DNA from: Gaiella sp038230035
GTDB lineage: Bacteria > Actinomycetota > Thermoleophilia > Gaiellales > Gaiellaceae
DNA length: 64,000 nt
Direction of reading: 5' to 3'
NCBI GenBank assembly: GCA_038230035.1
Contig: JBBRNX010000009.1
Span: 1-64,000, forward strand
The notes under the pieces were generated by a model. It made no database searches. It was not told the DNA's origin and saw only the letters and a program-made list of their open reading frames with translations. Both the position numbers and the translations under genes were made by a program. How positions within the stretch are numbered: the stretch's first letter is position 1; every line of letters starts with the position of its first letter. Positions 1 to 7,728 of this stretch are shown here, piece after piece.

Positions 1-105
1 GCGGTCCGAGATCTTGTGCTTGATCGACGCCTTCCTCTGCGGGGACATCCTCTTCCACACCCCGAATGCCGCGACGGCCAAAGGCACCAGCCGACGAAGT
101 TTCAT
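1..105 (-). CDS. Small membrane-anchored or secreted protein, partial
   Basis: An ATG at 103-105 read on the minus strand opens a frame that runs off the left edge of the window. The 35 visible residues start MKLRRLVPLAVAAFG and continue into a charged stretch rich in Lys and Arg (SPQRKASIKHKISDR). A purine-rich ribosome-binding site (GGGAGA) lies a few bases upstream of the ATG. The short basic start, one hydrophobic helix and a basic amphipathic tail resemble small single-pass membrane proteins of actinobacteria. No function can be assigned and the rest of the gene is outside the window. Confidence 0.5.
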   Translation of the reverse strand, partial: MKLRRLVPLAVAAFGVWKRMSPQRKASIKHKISDR

Positions 106-456
106 CCTGTCTCCCATCACTCGATGTTCAGTTGGATTCCCCGTTGAGGCCAACCCGAAACTGACCGGTGTCGCGACGATGCTTCCAGTCACCCTCTCAG
201 CGGCGGGCTATCTGACGCGGTAGCGGCGGCCTCAGGTGTTGAGCGCAAGCCGTCCGCGGCCGCCGATCATCCGGCTCGCACCACCATCTCGTCCTGGAGT
301 GTAAGAGTCAGATGGAACAGAGGATCATCCGTATAGACACGCACCAGATCGTCAAACGCGGTCGGAATGGCTCAAACGACGTCGGCTTGACTGGAGTTTG
401 ACTCATTGGAGTCGGTCGAGCCGGCCGATCAGCAACCGCTTCTACGCGATGATGGA
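106..456. other. Intergenic stretch with a possible gene remnant
   Basis: No complete gene is visible here. On the minus strand a stop-free stretch at 267-371 translates as a protein-like tail containing FDDLVRVYTDDPLFHLTL and ends in TGA, but it has no start codon and is preceded by a stop. It could be the degraded C-terminal end of a lost gene. The plus-strand frame at 14-223 has no family resemblance and is treated as noise. Confidence 0.25.
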
Positions 457-1044
457 TCAGGCGGGCGCTTCGGCTATACGGCGTTCGAGGTGGGCGGTCA
501 GTTCGCGGGCTGCGGCAATGGTCGGGCGGGCCTGGGTGACGGGGATCGGCTCGCCGACATGAACACGCGTCCGCCGCGTCGGCCAGAGGCGAGGCACACC
601 ACGGGTGCCGGTCAGCCGCACGGGAATCAGTGGCACCCCGGTCGTTAGCGCCAGCCGGGCAGCACCACGGTGGAAAGGACGCTCTGGGTGCTGCTTCGAT
701 GTGCCCTGAGGAAAAATCCCAAGCAGCTCACCATCCTCCAGGAGGGCTGCCGCCCTGGAGATCGCCGTACGGTCACCAGCGCCCCGCTCCACCGGGAACG
801 CGCCGAACGACTCGAACGCAACGCCCAACAAACGCCACCGCCAAAGCTCGGACTTCGCCATATACCGCACCGGCCTCGGACTCACCAGCGCCAGGATCCA
901 CGGATCGAACAACGACTCGTGATTCGCAACCAGAATCGCCGGCCCTCGCCGAGGGACACGCTCTGCACCCGTGACCTCGACCCCGTAGACGCGAGTCGCG
1001 AGCCGGCGGTAACCCAGCCGCTCAAGCAAGGCATACAACCTCAA
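457..1044 (-). CDS. 1-acyl-sn-glycerol-3-phosphate acyltransferase family (PlsC-like)
   Basis: This is a 195-residue lysophospholipid acyltransferase-fold protein, expected to transfer an acyl group to lysophosphatidate or a related lipid at the inner face of the membrane. The catalytic NHxxxxD block is present as NHESLFD near residue 41. A second family block, FPQGTSKQ near residue 111, matches the usual phosphate-binding FPEGTR motif with Gln replacing Glu and Ser replacing Arg. The start is TTG at 1044, with a GGAGG sequence about 10 bases upstream. Length is near the short end for PlsC. The lipid substrate cannot be decided from sequence. Confidence 0.85.
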   Translation of the reverse strand: MRLYALLERLGYRRLATRVYGVEVTGAERVPRRGPAILVANHESLFDPWILALVSPRPVRYMAKSELWRWRLLGVAFESFGAFPVERGAGDRTAISRAAALLEDGELLGIFPQGTSKQHPERPFHRGAARLALTTGVPLIPVRLTGTRGVPRLWPTRRTRVHVGEPIPVTQARPTIAAARELTAHLERRIAEAPA

Positions 1045-1476
1045 ACCGCGAGCGCCTCCACCGAAGTCCAGTTCGCCATCAGACGAGAATCATGCCGCAC
1101 ACGCCTCGTTGCTCGCCACTGCCCGCCGGGTACGCAGGGGCAGCAGCGGCTGAGAACAAGCCGATCGACCGCCTGAACAGACGCCAGGCGGTCTCGCCAC
1201 AAACCCCTCCGTCATGGGGCAGACACGAGGCGTGGCCATCGTGTGGCCACCAATCTGAGGGTTTCTCGGGGGGCCAACCCCCACCCCCCCCAACCTGGGA
1301 CTCCAGCGATCGTCGGAGTCTCGGACGCGACGCTCAGCCGGGTTGAATGAATAGCGGCGATTGTGGGAGTCGGCCGCGAGAGCCACCCACGGCACCGGGG
1401 CACTGTCAACACGGAAAGTCACGAGAGGGACGTGCTACGGTCGACTGGAATCGCTGATGGCGACGCTGGAGCGCCC
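1045..1476. other. Divergent intergenic region
   Basis: This gap separates the divergent acyltransferase and peroxiredoxin-like genes. No convincing ORF is present: frames here are Pro/Arg/Ser-rich and unrelated to known families. It contains a perfect inverted repeat at 1167-1193 and a C-rich run near 1270-1290. Promoters for both genes should lie here but no clear -35/-10 pair stands out. Confidence 0.4.
1167..1193. repeat. Perfect 9-bp inverted repeat with 9-nt loop
   Basis: GACCGCCTG at 1167-1175 is the exact reverse complement of CAGGCGGTC at 1185-1193. No T-run follows on either strand, so it is a poor intrinsic terminator. An operator or the hairpin of a transcript leader is possible. 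Confidence 0.45.
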
Positions 1477-1962
1477 ATGAGCTGGACATCGACTTGGAGG
1501 CTCGACGCCGGCGACCGTTTCCCTTCGCTTAGTCTCGACCTGGTTGGCGGCGGATCCCTGGTACTCCCCGGCGCCCAGCGAACTGTGCTTCTGGTCTACC
1601 GCGGCCACTGGTGACCACACTGTCATCGGCAGTTGGCCGATTTCGAAAAGCATCTGGACGAGTTCGACGCACGCGAGACGGTGATCGTCGCCGCGTCGGT
1701 CGACTCGCCGGCCGACGCGGAGAAGATGCGGGACGACGAGCAGCTGTCCTTCGCCGTAGCGCACAGTCTCGATATGGCGGACTTCGCGAGCAGATACGGG
1801 GCGTTCTTCAACCCGACACGTGGTTTCCTCCACGCGACCGGCTTCGTGATCGAGTCGGACAGAACGGTCGCACACGCGGTCTACGCGACCGGCTCGATAG
1901 GGCGCCTGGAGCCGCAGGCGACGATCCGCGCAGTCGACCACCTGATCTCCCGGGCATCCTGA
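1477..1962 (+). CDS. Peroxiredoxin-like (AhpC/TSA, UxxC) protein, candidate selenoprotein with in-frame TGA
   Basis: Reading from ATG 1477 (GGAG five bases upstream) through an in-frame TGA at 1612-1614 to the stop at 1962 gives a 161-residue thioredoxin-fold protein. The TGA falls in the motif RGHW-TGA-PHCHRQL, where the redoxin family carries RGxWCPxCxxQL, so it replaces the catalytic Cys at residue 46; the resolving Cys is C49. The downstream part (EKHLDEF, VIVAASVDSPADAE, FVIESD) is intact redoxin sequence. A 6-bp hairpin at 1625-1641 follows 10 bases after the TGA. Sec insertion is the favoured reading. The alternatives are a TGC-to-TGA nonsense mutation or a sequencing error. The role would be thiol peroxidase or thiol-disulfide reduction in the cytoplasm. 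Confidence 0.72.
1612..1641 (+). promoter_or_regulatory. Candidate bacterial SECIS element after the TGA codon
   Basis: The recoded TGA is at 1612-1614. ATCGGC (1625-1630) pairs perfectly with GCCGAT (1636-1641) around the loop AGTTG (1631-1635). The 17-nt stem-loop, its spacing of 10 nt from the TGA and the GU pair in the apical loop resemble the SelB-binding upper stem of the E. coli fdhF element, as recalled from published work. No selA, selB, selD or selC is visible in this window. Confidence 0.6.
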
Positions 1963-2071
1963 CTCCAAGCCACAACCCGCGGCCTCGCCGGCAACACGAG
2001 CGTCAGCCACGACAACGCCGAGCCACCCGGGCAGGAGTCTCGAAGCACAACCTCGGTTAGACTCGCCGGCG

Positions 2072-2749
2072 ATGGGTGAATCTGTGCGGTTCGACTCTGC
2101 TGCCGGTTCTGCCTCCGGGTATCTGGCCTCGCCTGCGTCGGTGGGGGACGTTCACGCGGGTGTGGTCGTGATCCAGGAATGGTGGGGGCTAGTCCCTCAC
2201 ATCGAGGACGTGGCGGAGCGTTTCGCCGCGCTCGGTTACCTGGCGCTGGCACCGGATCTGTACCACGGCAAGAGCACCGTCGAGGCGGAGGAGGCCCACC
2301 ACTTGATGGAAGGCCTCGACTGGGGGCGCGCCGCACAGGAACTCGCCGGTGCCGTCGCCTATCTGCGCAGCGTCCCTGGTATCAACCGCGTCGGCGTTGT
2401 TGGTTTCTGCATGGGCGGCGCACTCACCCTGATCGCAGCCGCTGGCCCAAGTGTCGATGCGTACGCCTCCTTCTACGGCTTCCCACCGTCTGACAATGCG
2501 CCGCTCGACCAGATCAAGGCCCCGGGGCTGATCTTCTTCGGCGAGCACGAGAACGCCTTCTCCGTACCCGACGCGCAGGCGTTCGCCGAGCAGCAGCGGA
2601 AGCGCGGCAAACAGGCCGAGGTCGTCATCTACCCCGCCGCCGGCCACGCCTTCTTCAACGACACACGCCCCGAGGCCTACCAACAAGCCGCCGCAGAGGA
2701 CGCCTGGCAACGCACCGTCCAGCTCTTCGAACAACACCTCCGCCCCTAG
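2072..2749 (+). CDS. Dienelactone hydrolase family protein
   Basis: A 225-residue alpha/beta hydrolase of the dienelactone hydrolase family. The nucleophile elbow is VVGFCMGGAL near residues 110-119, with Cys as nucleophile as in carboxymethylenebutenolidase. The catalytic His is in GHAFFNDTRP near residue 204, followed by the typical AAxxAWxRTVxLFxxHL tail. At the acid position FGEHENAF has Glu/Asn where many members have FGExD, so the catalytic Asp is uncertain. The cytoplasmic substrate is unknown; many members hydrolyse dienelactones or other esters. It lies about 110 bases after the peroxiredoxin-like gene on the same strand. Confidence 0.85.
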   Translation: MGESVRFDSAAGSASGYLASPASVGDVHAGVVVIQEWWGLVPHIEDVAERFAALGYLALAPDLYHGKSTVEAEEAHHLMEGLDWGRAAQELAGAVAYLRSVPGINRVGVVGFCMGGALTLIAAAGPSVDAYASFYGFPPSDNAPLDQIKAPGLIFFGEHENAFSVPDAQAFAEQQRKRGKQAEVVIYPAAGHAFFNDTRPEAYQQAAAEDAWQRTVQLFEQHLRP

Positions 2750-2836
2750 ACAAGCGTCGACCACCAAGACGCAGAAACGGAAAGAGTGACGACGGACGGG
2801 CCCTCCCCTGGCTCCCGAACGCTCTCCCGGCCGGCC

Positions 2837-3193
2837 TCAGTAGCGGTCGAGCTCTCTCAGCCTCTCGTCGCTGATCCCAAAGTGGTGCGCGATCTCGTGC
2901 AGGACGACGCGGCGGATCGCGAGTCGCAACGTTTCCGGGTTGGCACCGTAATGACGCTCGAGCGGACGACAAAAGATCGTGATCTTGTCGGGCGGAACAC
3001 CCGCGTAGCCGTTGCCCCGCCTTGTTAGAGGTACTCCCTGGTAGAGACCGAGCAACAGCATGCCGGGCGGTGGCTCGTCCTCAACAACGATCTCCACGTT
3101 CGACATGAACGCGCTCAGATCGTCCGGCAACGACGCGAGTGCCTCCTCGACCTGACGATCGAAGAGGTCTGGGTCGTCGGCGTGTTCCACCAA
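2837..3193 (-). CDS. Zincin-like metallopeptidase family protein
   Basis: This 118-residue protein belongs to the small metallopeptidase (zincin_1) family common in actinobacteria. The HEIAHHFGISDERL motif near the C-terminus gives the HExxHxxG zinc site. The upstream PPGMLLLGLYQGVPL and DKITIFCRPLE stretches are typical of the family. It begins at TTG 3193, or alternatively GTG 3190. Whether it cleaves peptides is not known. It is convergent with the dienelactone hydrolase gene and divergent from the RNase H gene. Confidence 0.82.
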   Translation of the reverse strand: MVEHADDPDLFDRQVEEALASLPDDLSAFMSNVEIVVEDEPPPGMLLLGLYQGVPLTRRGNGYAGVPPDKITIFCRPLERHYGANPETLRLAIRRVVLHEIAHHFGISDERLRELDRY

Positions 3194-3252
3194 TCACCGA
3201 AGGTAGCTGCTCTGGGACGACCGAGGATCGCCTCCGCGAGTCGCAGCTGCGG

Positions 3253-3319
3253 GTTGCAACCAGCGTGCAACAAGCTGTTTTGGTTCGACTGCCAGCCGGC
3301 TCAACTCATCAAGGAGACT
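3253..3319 (+). repeat. Imperfect direct repeat, copy A (left of RNase H gene)
   Basis: About 67 bases that match copy B at 3987-4054 over their length, with shared blocks ACCAGC, TGCAAC, TTTGGT, CGACTGCCA and AAGGAGACT. Conceptual translation in one frame gives PACN...W.DCQP, which parallels copy B. This suggests a duplicated piece of a former coding region or a repeated mobile-element end. Confidence 0.45.
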
Positions 3320-3372
3320 CATGGTTGCGGGCTTACCCTTCTGGCGATTGAGGCCGATGTATCCAGCTAGAG

Positions 3373-3873
3373 ATGGCTAGCGACAGCGAGATGGGCAAGA
3401 CGCGATCGACAATTACGACCGCCGTCTGGACCGATGGCAGCTGTAACGCGAAGGGGATCCAAGGGCGTGGCGGTTGGGCCGCGCTGATTGAGGAGGCGGG
3501 GACCGTCCGTGAGATCTCTGGCAGCGCGAATGGCACGACGCAGAACCGCATGGAGCTCACTGCGTTGTGCGAGGCGCTCGAGACGCTCGAGACGCTCGAG
3601 ACGCTTACTGGCGTAATTCATGTCTTCACCGACAGCACCTACGTCGAGAAGTGTTTCAGCGAGAAGCGGCACGAGCGCTGGTTGCGGAATGACGCCTGGA
3701 AAGGATCGAACGGCCCGATCAAGAACCGAGACCTCTGGGAGCGGTTGTTCGCTCTGGTCTGGAGCGGACCGCGCGTCGTGACCTTCACCTGGATCAAAGG
3801 CCACAAGCGGGACTATCCGAACAACAACAGGGTGGACCAGATCGCCCAAGCGGCGGCACTCTCGGCCAGCTGA
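3373..3873 (+). CDS. rnhA: Ribonuclease HI
   Basis: A 166-residue RNase H that would cleave the RNA strand of RNA:DNA hybrids in the cytoplasm. The four acidic active-site residues are visible: TDGSC (Asp), NRMEL (Glu), FTDSTYV (Asp) and NNNRVDQIA (Asp). The WIKGHKRDYPNN block supplies the family His. An in-frame tandem 9-bp repeat at 3575-3601 adds the unusual peptide ETLETLETL after helix B, so this copy is slightly longer there than expected. It lies between the two copies of an imperfect direct repeat and upstream of integrase remnants, so it may be accessory DNA. Confidence 0.9.
   Translation: MASDSEMGKTRSTITTAVWTDGSCNAKGIQGRGGWAALIEEAGTVREISGSANGTTQNRMELTALCEALETLETLETLTGVIHVFTDSTYVEKCFSEKRHERWLRNDAWKGSNGPIKNRDLWERLFALVWSGPRVVTFTWIKGHKRDYPNNNRVDQIAQAAALSAS
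3575..3601 (+). repeat. Three tandem 9-bp units inside rnhA
   Basis: The unit CGCTCGAGA is present three times in a row and begins a fourth time at 3602. It encodes repeated Leu-Glu-Thr and keeps the frame, which points to a slippage or unequal-recombination expansion. Confidence 0.8.
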
Positions 3874-3986
3874 TCCCTTGCACGCAACGGTCGTCCCGGT
3901 TCTAGTAGTGACCGTGGCCGGCGTTTTGTTCGACTCTTACCCGAACAAACACCTCGCGAGCGACGTCGTAACGAGGCTCGGAAGCA

Positions 3987-4054
3987 CCTGCTACCAGCTT
4001 GCAACCACACGATTTGGTCCGACTGCCACCCGCACAAACGGTGCAAAGGAGACT
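3987..4054 (+). repeat. Imperfect direct repeat, copy B (right of RNase H gene)
   Basis: This is the partner of copy A at 3253-3319. A stop-free plus-strand frame without a start codon ends here with PACNHTIWSDCHPHKRCKGD and a TGA, which matches the copy A translation at PACN, W and DC.P. The 3874-4101 gap holds nothing else recognisable except a tRNA T-arm-like motif at 4082-4097. Confidence 0.45.
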
Positions 4055-4081
4055 GAGCGGTCTTTCGAGCGTTTGCTCGAT

Positions 4082-4097
4082 CCCGAATCGAACCAGT
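4082..4097. other. Possible degenerate attachment site (tRNA T-arm-like sequence)
   Basis: CCCGAATCGAACCAG resembles the tRNA-Thr T-arm complement CCCGGACTCGAACCGG at 6203-6218, with one gap and two mismatches. It lies directly past the integrase stop, where the far end of a mini-element could be. The match is short and may be chance. Confidence 0.15.
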
Positions 4098-4101
4098 TCG
4101 G

Positions 4102-5195
4102 TCAGTTCGTGGCTCCTATCGAACTGAACGCATGGAGTACGCGATCTCGGGCGGCGTCACCGAACTTGTGTGCGTAGATCGCACGGGTGACGTTCGCGTT
4201 CGCGTGTCCGAGTTGGGCTGCGACGGCAACGTCCGTTACACCGGCTTCGATGAGCAGGCTTGCGGCGGCGTGGCGAAGATCGTGGATCGTGATTCCCTTT
4301 CCGGAGAGGCCAGCCAGTTCGAGCGCCTTCGCGAAGCCGCGATTGCGGAAGTTCCAGTAGCTGATCGGCTGCTGACCGCCGAGCGCAGGGAACACCCATG
4401 CTTCGTCGGTCGCTACGGCGGGCTTGTGCTGGGCGAGGATCCGCAGCAGCGCTCCTGGGATCGGGACAGTGCGACGGCCGGCCCTGGTCTTTGGGCTCGT
4501 TAACTGACCGTCGCGCGCCCGGCTGTGGTGGATCTCGATCGTGCCGGATCCGAGATCGACGTGCTGCCAGCGCAAGGCGAGCACCTCGCTAACTCTGGCA
4601 CCAGTGAAGATCAGTGTCGCTATCACCGGCAGGTAGCCCTGCCTCGCTTCCGGCCTGCCGTCGAGCGTGCCAGCTGCTGCCAGAAGGGAAGCGAGGTCGG
4701 CCATCGACCATTCGTGCCTCTGTCGCGCCTCAGCAGGCATCGGCCTCTGGTCGGAGGTCAATGTGGCCCAGGTGTTCATTGAGACGGCGCCGTGCTGCAT
4801 GGCGCGCTTTAGAAGCTCGTTCATCGGTGCCAGGTAGCGCGCGACGCTACGCGGCTTGAGCGTCTGCTCGAGGTCGCGGACGAGCTGTCCGATTCGGGCT
4901 GCCGTCACGTCCGCCGGGCGCAGGTGACCAAGATCGGGCAGGATCACATGTCGAACGAGTATTCGAGGACGGCGAACGAACTGGGCTTTAGCCGAGCCCT
5001 CTTGGCCTCGCGCATCTCTCCGACAAGATCCCGGATTAGCAGCGTCCGCGCGGTGGGGGCAACGCTGCGCCCGCCAGGCTTCGGGTCGGCGCGGTTCCTG
5101 TCCGGATGCGCGAGCGGCTGTGCACCGCCTGACCGGTCGTCGCGCGCACCGACCCTCAGCCTGCGAGAGGGCGTCAAAGTAGAGTCGCGATGCAT
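4102..5195 (-). pseudogene. Tyrosine recombinase/phage integrase, frameshifted
   Basis: The catalytic domain is complete on the minus strand: Arg in FTGARVSEVLAL, HDLRHAAAS (HxxR), the LGHANANVTRAIYAH block with the nucleophile Tyr, and SPKTRAGRRTVPIP between them. The N-terminal core-binding half reads well only in another frame, from ATG 5195 (RTLLIRDLVGEMREAKRARL ... LEYSFD). The frames meet near 4950, where adding a single C restores FDHVILPDLG, a typical integrase junction. This is a one-base deletion or a sequencing error. The intact form would insert or excise a mobile element, probably at the adjacent tRNA-Thr. The region 5196-5430 holds no further gene. Confidence 0.8.
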
Positions 5196-5430
5196 GGGAG
5201 CCCGCCTCCTGTGCCGGGCCGGGGCTGTTTGCGCAGCGCCCGGCCATTGGTTTCAAACGTGATTCTAACCCAAGGGCCACTCCTAGTTGAGCGTGCGTGT
5301 GACCCTGAATGTGCACATGATCGTAGTCAGCACTCTGCCCAACTCAGGTCGGTCTCCTAGGAGCATGCCCGCCCTAGCCCTCCGAACCGAACGGTAGCTA
5401 GCGCCCTGCGTGAGTTCCCACCAGAGCTAG

Positions 5431-5973
5431 CTAGGAGCGAAGGCGAAGCGGCTCGCCCTTTTCGCGGGCGCGTATTTCGTCAGGCGTTTCACGCCGGCGG
5501 AGAGCGTCGTGGTAGTTGAGCATGTCGCTCGGCGACTCGAGACTGCGCGACTCGTAGTAGGCGAGCCGCTCTGCCCAGCTGACAAAAACGGTTGGTAGGA
5601 AAGGGTCGCGAGTGCCGGCGTCGAGGGGTTCGTGCGTTGGCTGCTCGCCCAAGACCTGCAGTTCAATCTCAGCCTGTGTTGCATCGGGCGGGTTCGTCGG
5701 TGGCGCGAGCCGCTCACTGCTCGACACAGGCCCGGTCGGTGGAGGACCCCCAGCCCCTTCGTTGTTCGTTGACGACGTTAGTCGTGTATCCGCGGCGGGC
5801 CCGGACTGCTCAGCCTTCTCGGTCTCGGAGCGTTCTAGGCCTTCGAGTCTTCGGCGAATCGTCTTTCGGTTGACCTCGAACTCATCGGCAACGTCGGTCT
5901 GGCGCGCTCCTTTCTGGACACGATCACGGATCTTCCTGACCTGCGCATCCGTCAGTTTCGGCCTTGGCGCCAC
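5431..5973 (-). CDS. Helix-turn-helix DNA-binding protein of the integrative element
   Basis: A 180-residue protein from a GTG start at 5973. Residues 1-50 (LTDAQVRKIRDRVQKGARQT ... VNRKTIRRRLEGL) form a resolvase/Hin-type helix-turn-helix. The remainder is low-complexity and Pro/Glu/Thr-rich, with a C-terminal stretch (FVSWAERLAYYESRSLESPS) of no recognised family. It lies between the integrase remnant and tRNA-Thr, so an excisionase-like or repressor role is plausible but unproven. Repeats at 5994-6015 just upstream of its start could be its operator. Confidence 0.6.
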   Translation of the reverse strand: MAPRPKLTDAQVRKIRDRVQKGARQTDVADEFEVNRKTIRRRLEGLERSETEKAEQSGPAADTRLTSSTNNEGAGGPPPTGPVSSSERLAPPTNPPDATQAEIELQVLGEQPTHEPLDAGTRDPFLPTVFVSWAERLAYYESRSLESPSDMLNYHDALRRRETPDEIRAREKGEPLRLRS

Positions 5974-5993
5974 ACCCCTAGCCTACCCCTCGG

Positions 5994-6015
5994 TGGGACA
6001 TATGATGGGACATAT
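5994..6015. repeat. Direct repeat TGGGACATAT x2
   Basis: Two identical 10-mers start at 5994 and 6006, a 12-bp period, immediately upstream of the HTH gene start. They are a candidate autoregulatory operator or integrase arm site. Confidence 0.5.
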
Positions 6016-6098
6016 CGCCCCGTCGAACCTCCGGTGACGTCAGCCGTCCCGAAACCTGCAGGCAAGGGAAAACAGGCTTCTCTCAGTGCTGAGAAACA

Positions 6099-6118
6099 GT
6101 GACATTAGGGTGACATTA
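6099..6118. repeat. Direct repeat GTGACATTA x2
   Basis: Identical 9-mers start at 6099 and 6110, an 11-bp period close to one helical turn, between the HTH gene and tRNA-Thr. Together with the inverted repeat TCTCAG-TG-CTGAGA at 6081-6094 they look like protein-binding sites, for example integrase arm sites. Confidence 0.45.
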
Positions 6119-6157
6119 ACGCAGTTAGAATCAGACCTGCGATAGGCCGAAACGGCT

Positions 6158-6183
6158 TGGCACCAGGGCCATAGCTGGTGCCA
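6158..6183 (-). terminator. Hairpin downstream of tRNA-Thr
   Basis: TGGCACCAG and CTGGTGCCA form a perfect 9-bp stem around the loop GGCCATAG, starting 12 bases past the 3' end of the tRNA gene. There is no U-run, so termination is inferred from position. Confidence 0.5.
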
Positions 6184-6195
6184 GATGAATGCGAA

Positions 6196-6267
6196 GCCGA
6201 CGCCCGGACTCGAACCGGGGACCCCTTCATTACGAGTGAAGTGCTCTACCAGCTGAGCTACGTCGGC
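6196..6267 (-). tRNA. tRNA-Thr (anticodon CGT)
   Basis: The minus strand folds as a full cloverleaf: acceptor GCCGACG/CGTCGGC, D stem GCTC/GAGC, anticodon stem CTTCA/TGAAG with loop CTCGTAA, and T arm CCCGG-TTCGAGT-CCGGG. The anticodon CGT reads ACG (Thr). CCA is not encoded. Its 3' end faces the integrase remnant, the usual geometry for tRNA-targeted integration. Confidence 0.95.
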
Positions 6268-6294
6268 GCGCCGCGCATTGTAGGCGCGGGCCGC

Positions 6295-7728
6295 TTACTC
6301 CGCCGCGCCATGCAGGCGCGCTCTGCTCAGGGCCAGACGCCACTCGTCGCGGCCGGGCCGCGTCTCCCCCGGCTCATAGCGCGTGCCTCGCCGAACCAGC
6401 CGCGCGACCGCATCCAGATTGGGCCACACCCCGACCGCGAGACCTGCGAGCGCGGCCGCCCCGAGCGCGGTCGTCTCCGCCTCTGCGGCGACCTCGACCG
6501 GGCAGCCGAGCAGGTCGGCCTGAAACTGCATCAGGAAGCTGTTCGCCGTCGCGCCGCCATCTGCGCGCAATACCGCGACACCTCCGGGGAGCGCGTCGAG
6601 CACGTCTGCCACCTGGAACGCGATCGCCTCGAGCGTCGCTCGCACGAGATGGGCGCGTGTCGTGCCGCGGGTCAGGCCGCTGATCAGGCCGCGCGCTTCC
6701 GCGTCCCACCACGGCGAGCCGAGACCCGTGAGCGCCGGGACGAAGACGACGCCGCAGCTCGAGTCGACGCTTTGCGCGAGCGCCTCGGTCTCCGCGACGC
6801 TTGCGACCAGACCGAGGCCGTCGCGCAGCCACTGCACGGCAGCCCCTCCAACCAACACCGAGCCCTCGACTGCGAACTGCGGCGCCGCACCCGGGCCAAC
6901 CGCGGCCGCAGTGCGCAGCAGCCCGTCAGGCGCATTCGCGCCGTCGGAACCGACGTTGATAAGCACGAAGCTCCCGGTGCCATACGTCGCCTTCGCCTGG
7001 CCGGCCGCGAAGCACGCCTGACCGAACAGCGCCGCCTGCTGATCGCCCGCGATCCCTGCTACCGGCAGGGTCGCGCCGAAGAGCTGAGCCTCCCCGACAA
7101 CCTCCGACGACCCGGTCACCCGCGGCAGAAGCTCACGCTCGACGGCGAAGAGCGCCAGCAACTCTTCGTCCCAGTCCCCGGTCGCGAGATCGAGGAGCAT
7201 CGTCCGCGACGCGTTCGTGATGTCGGTGACGTGAACCCGCCCACCGCTCAGCTTCCACACGAGCCATGCGTCGACCGTGCCGAAGGCGAGCTCCTTGCGC
7301 GGGATGTCCGTGCGGGCGAGGAGCCACTCGAGCTTCGTCGCCGAGAAATACGGGTCGGGAACGAGCCCCGTGCGTTCGCGGATCAGCTCAGCGGGCAGCT
7401 CGCGGCAACGCTCGGCGGTGCGCCGGTCCTGCCAGACGATCGCGCGCGCAACCGGCCGACCGGTTCGCCGCTCCCAGACAAGCGTTGTCTCGCGCTGATT
7501 CGTGATCCCGATCCCGTTCAGGCCGGAGGCGCCGACGCCGGCCGCGCCAAGCGCCGCTTCGGCAGCGGTGAGCACGCTCGACCAGAGCTCCTCCGGATCG
7601 TGTTCCACCCAGCCCGGCTGCGGAAAGAACTGCTCGATCTCCACGTAGCCGCGCCCGCGCACGCGCAACTCGTCGTCGATGACCAGGCACGTCGTGCCGG
7701 TCGTTCCCTGGTCGATCGCGAGGATCAC
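6295..7728 (-). CDS. glpK: Glycerol kinase
   Basis: A 477-residue FGGY-family kinase that phosphorylates glycerol to glycerol-3-phosphate with ATP. The N-terminal phosphate-1 motif is AIDQGTTGTTCLV. QFFPQPGWVEHDPEELW, the NQRETTLVWERRTG block and GLGSPWWDAEARG are diagnostic of glycerol kinase. The GTG at 7728 is chosen because it gives the family N-terminus VILAIDQGTT and overlaps the glpD stop by four bases (GTGA). It is the second gene of a glpD-glpK pair. Confidence 0.95.
   Translation of the reverse strand: MILAIDQGTTGTTCLVIDDELRVRGRGYVEIEQFFPQPGWVEHDPEELWSSVLTAAEAALGAAGVGASGLNGIGITNQRETTLVWERRTGRPVARAIVWQDRRTAERCRELPAELIRERTGLVPDPYFSATKLEWLLARTDIPRKELAFGTVDAWLVWKLSGGRVHVTDITNASRTMLLDLATGDWDEELLALFAVERELLPRVTGSSEVVGEAQLFGATLPVAGIAGDQQAALFGQACFAAGQAKATYGTGSFVLINVGSDGANAPDGLLRTAAAVGPGAAPQFAVEGSVLVGGAAVQWLRDGLGLVASVAETEALAQSVDSSCGVVFVPALTGLGSPWWDAEARGLISGLTRGTTRAHLVRATLEAIAFQVADVLDALPGGVAVLRADGGATANSFLMQFQADLLGCPVEVAAEAETTALGAAALAGLAVGVWPNLDAVARLVRRGTRYEPGETRPGRDEWRLALSRARLHGAAE

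Noticed and set aside
4102..5195. Second recoded TGA in the integrase
   Set aside because: The stop is reached only because the frame changes; one added base restores the protein, and no hairpin or Cys position supports selenocysteine.
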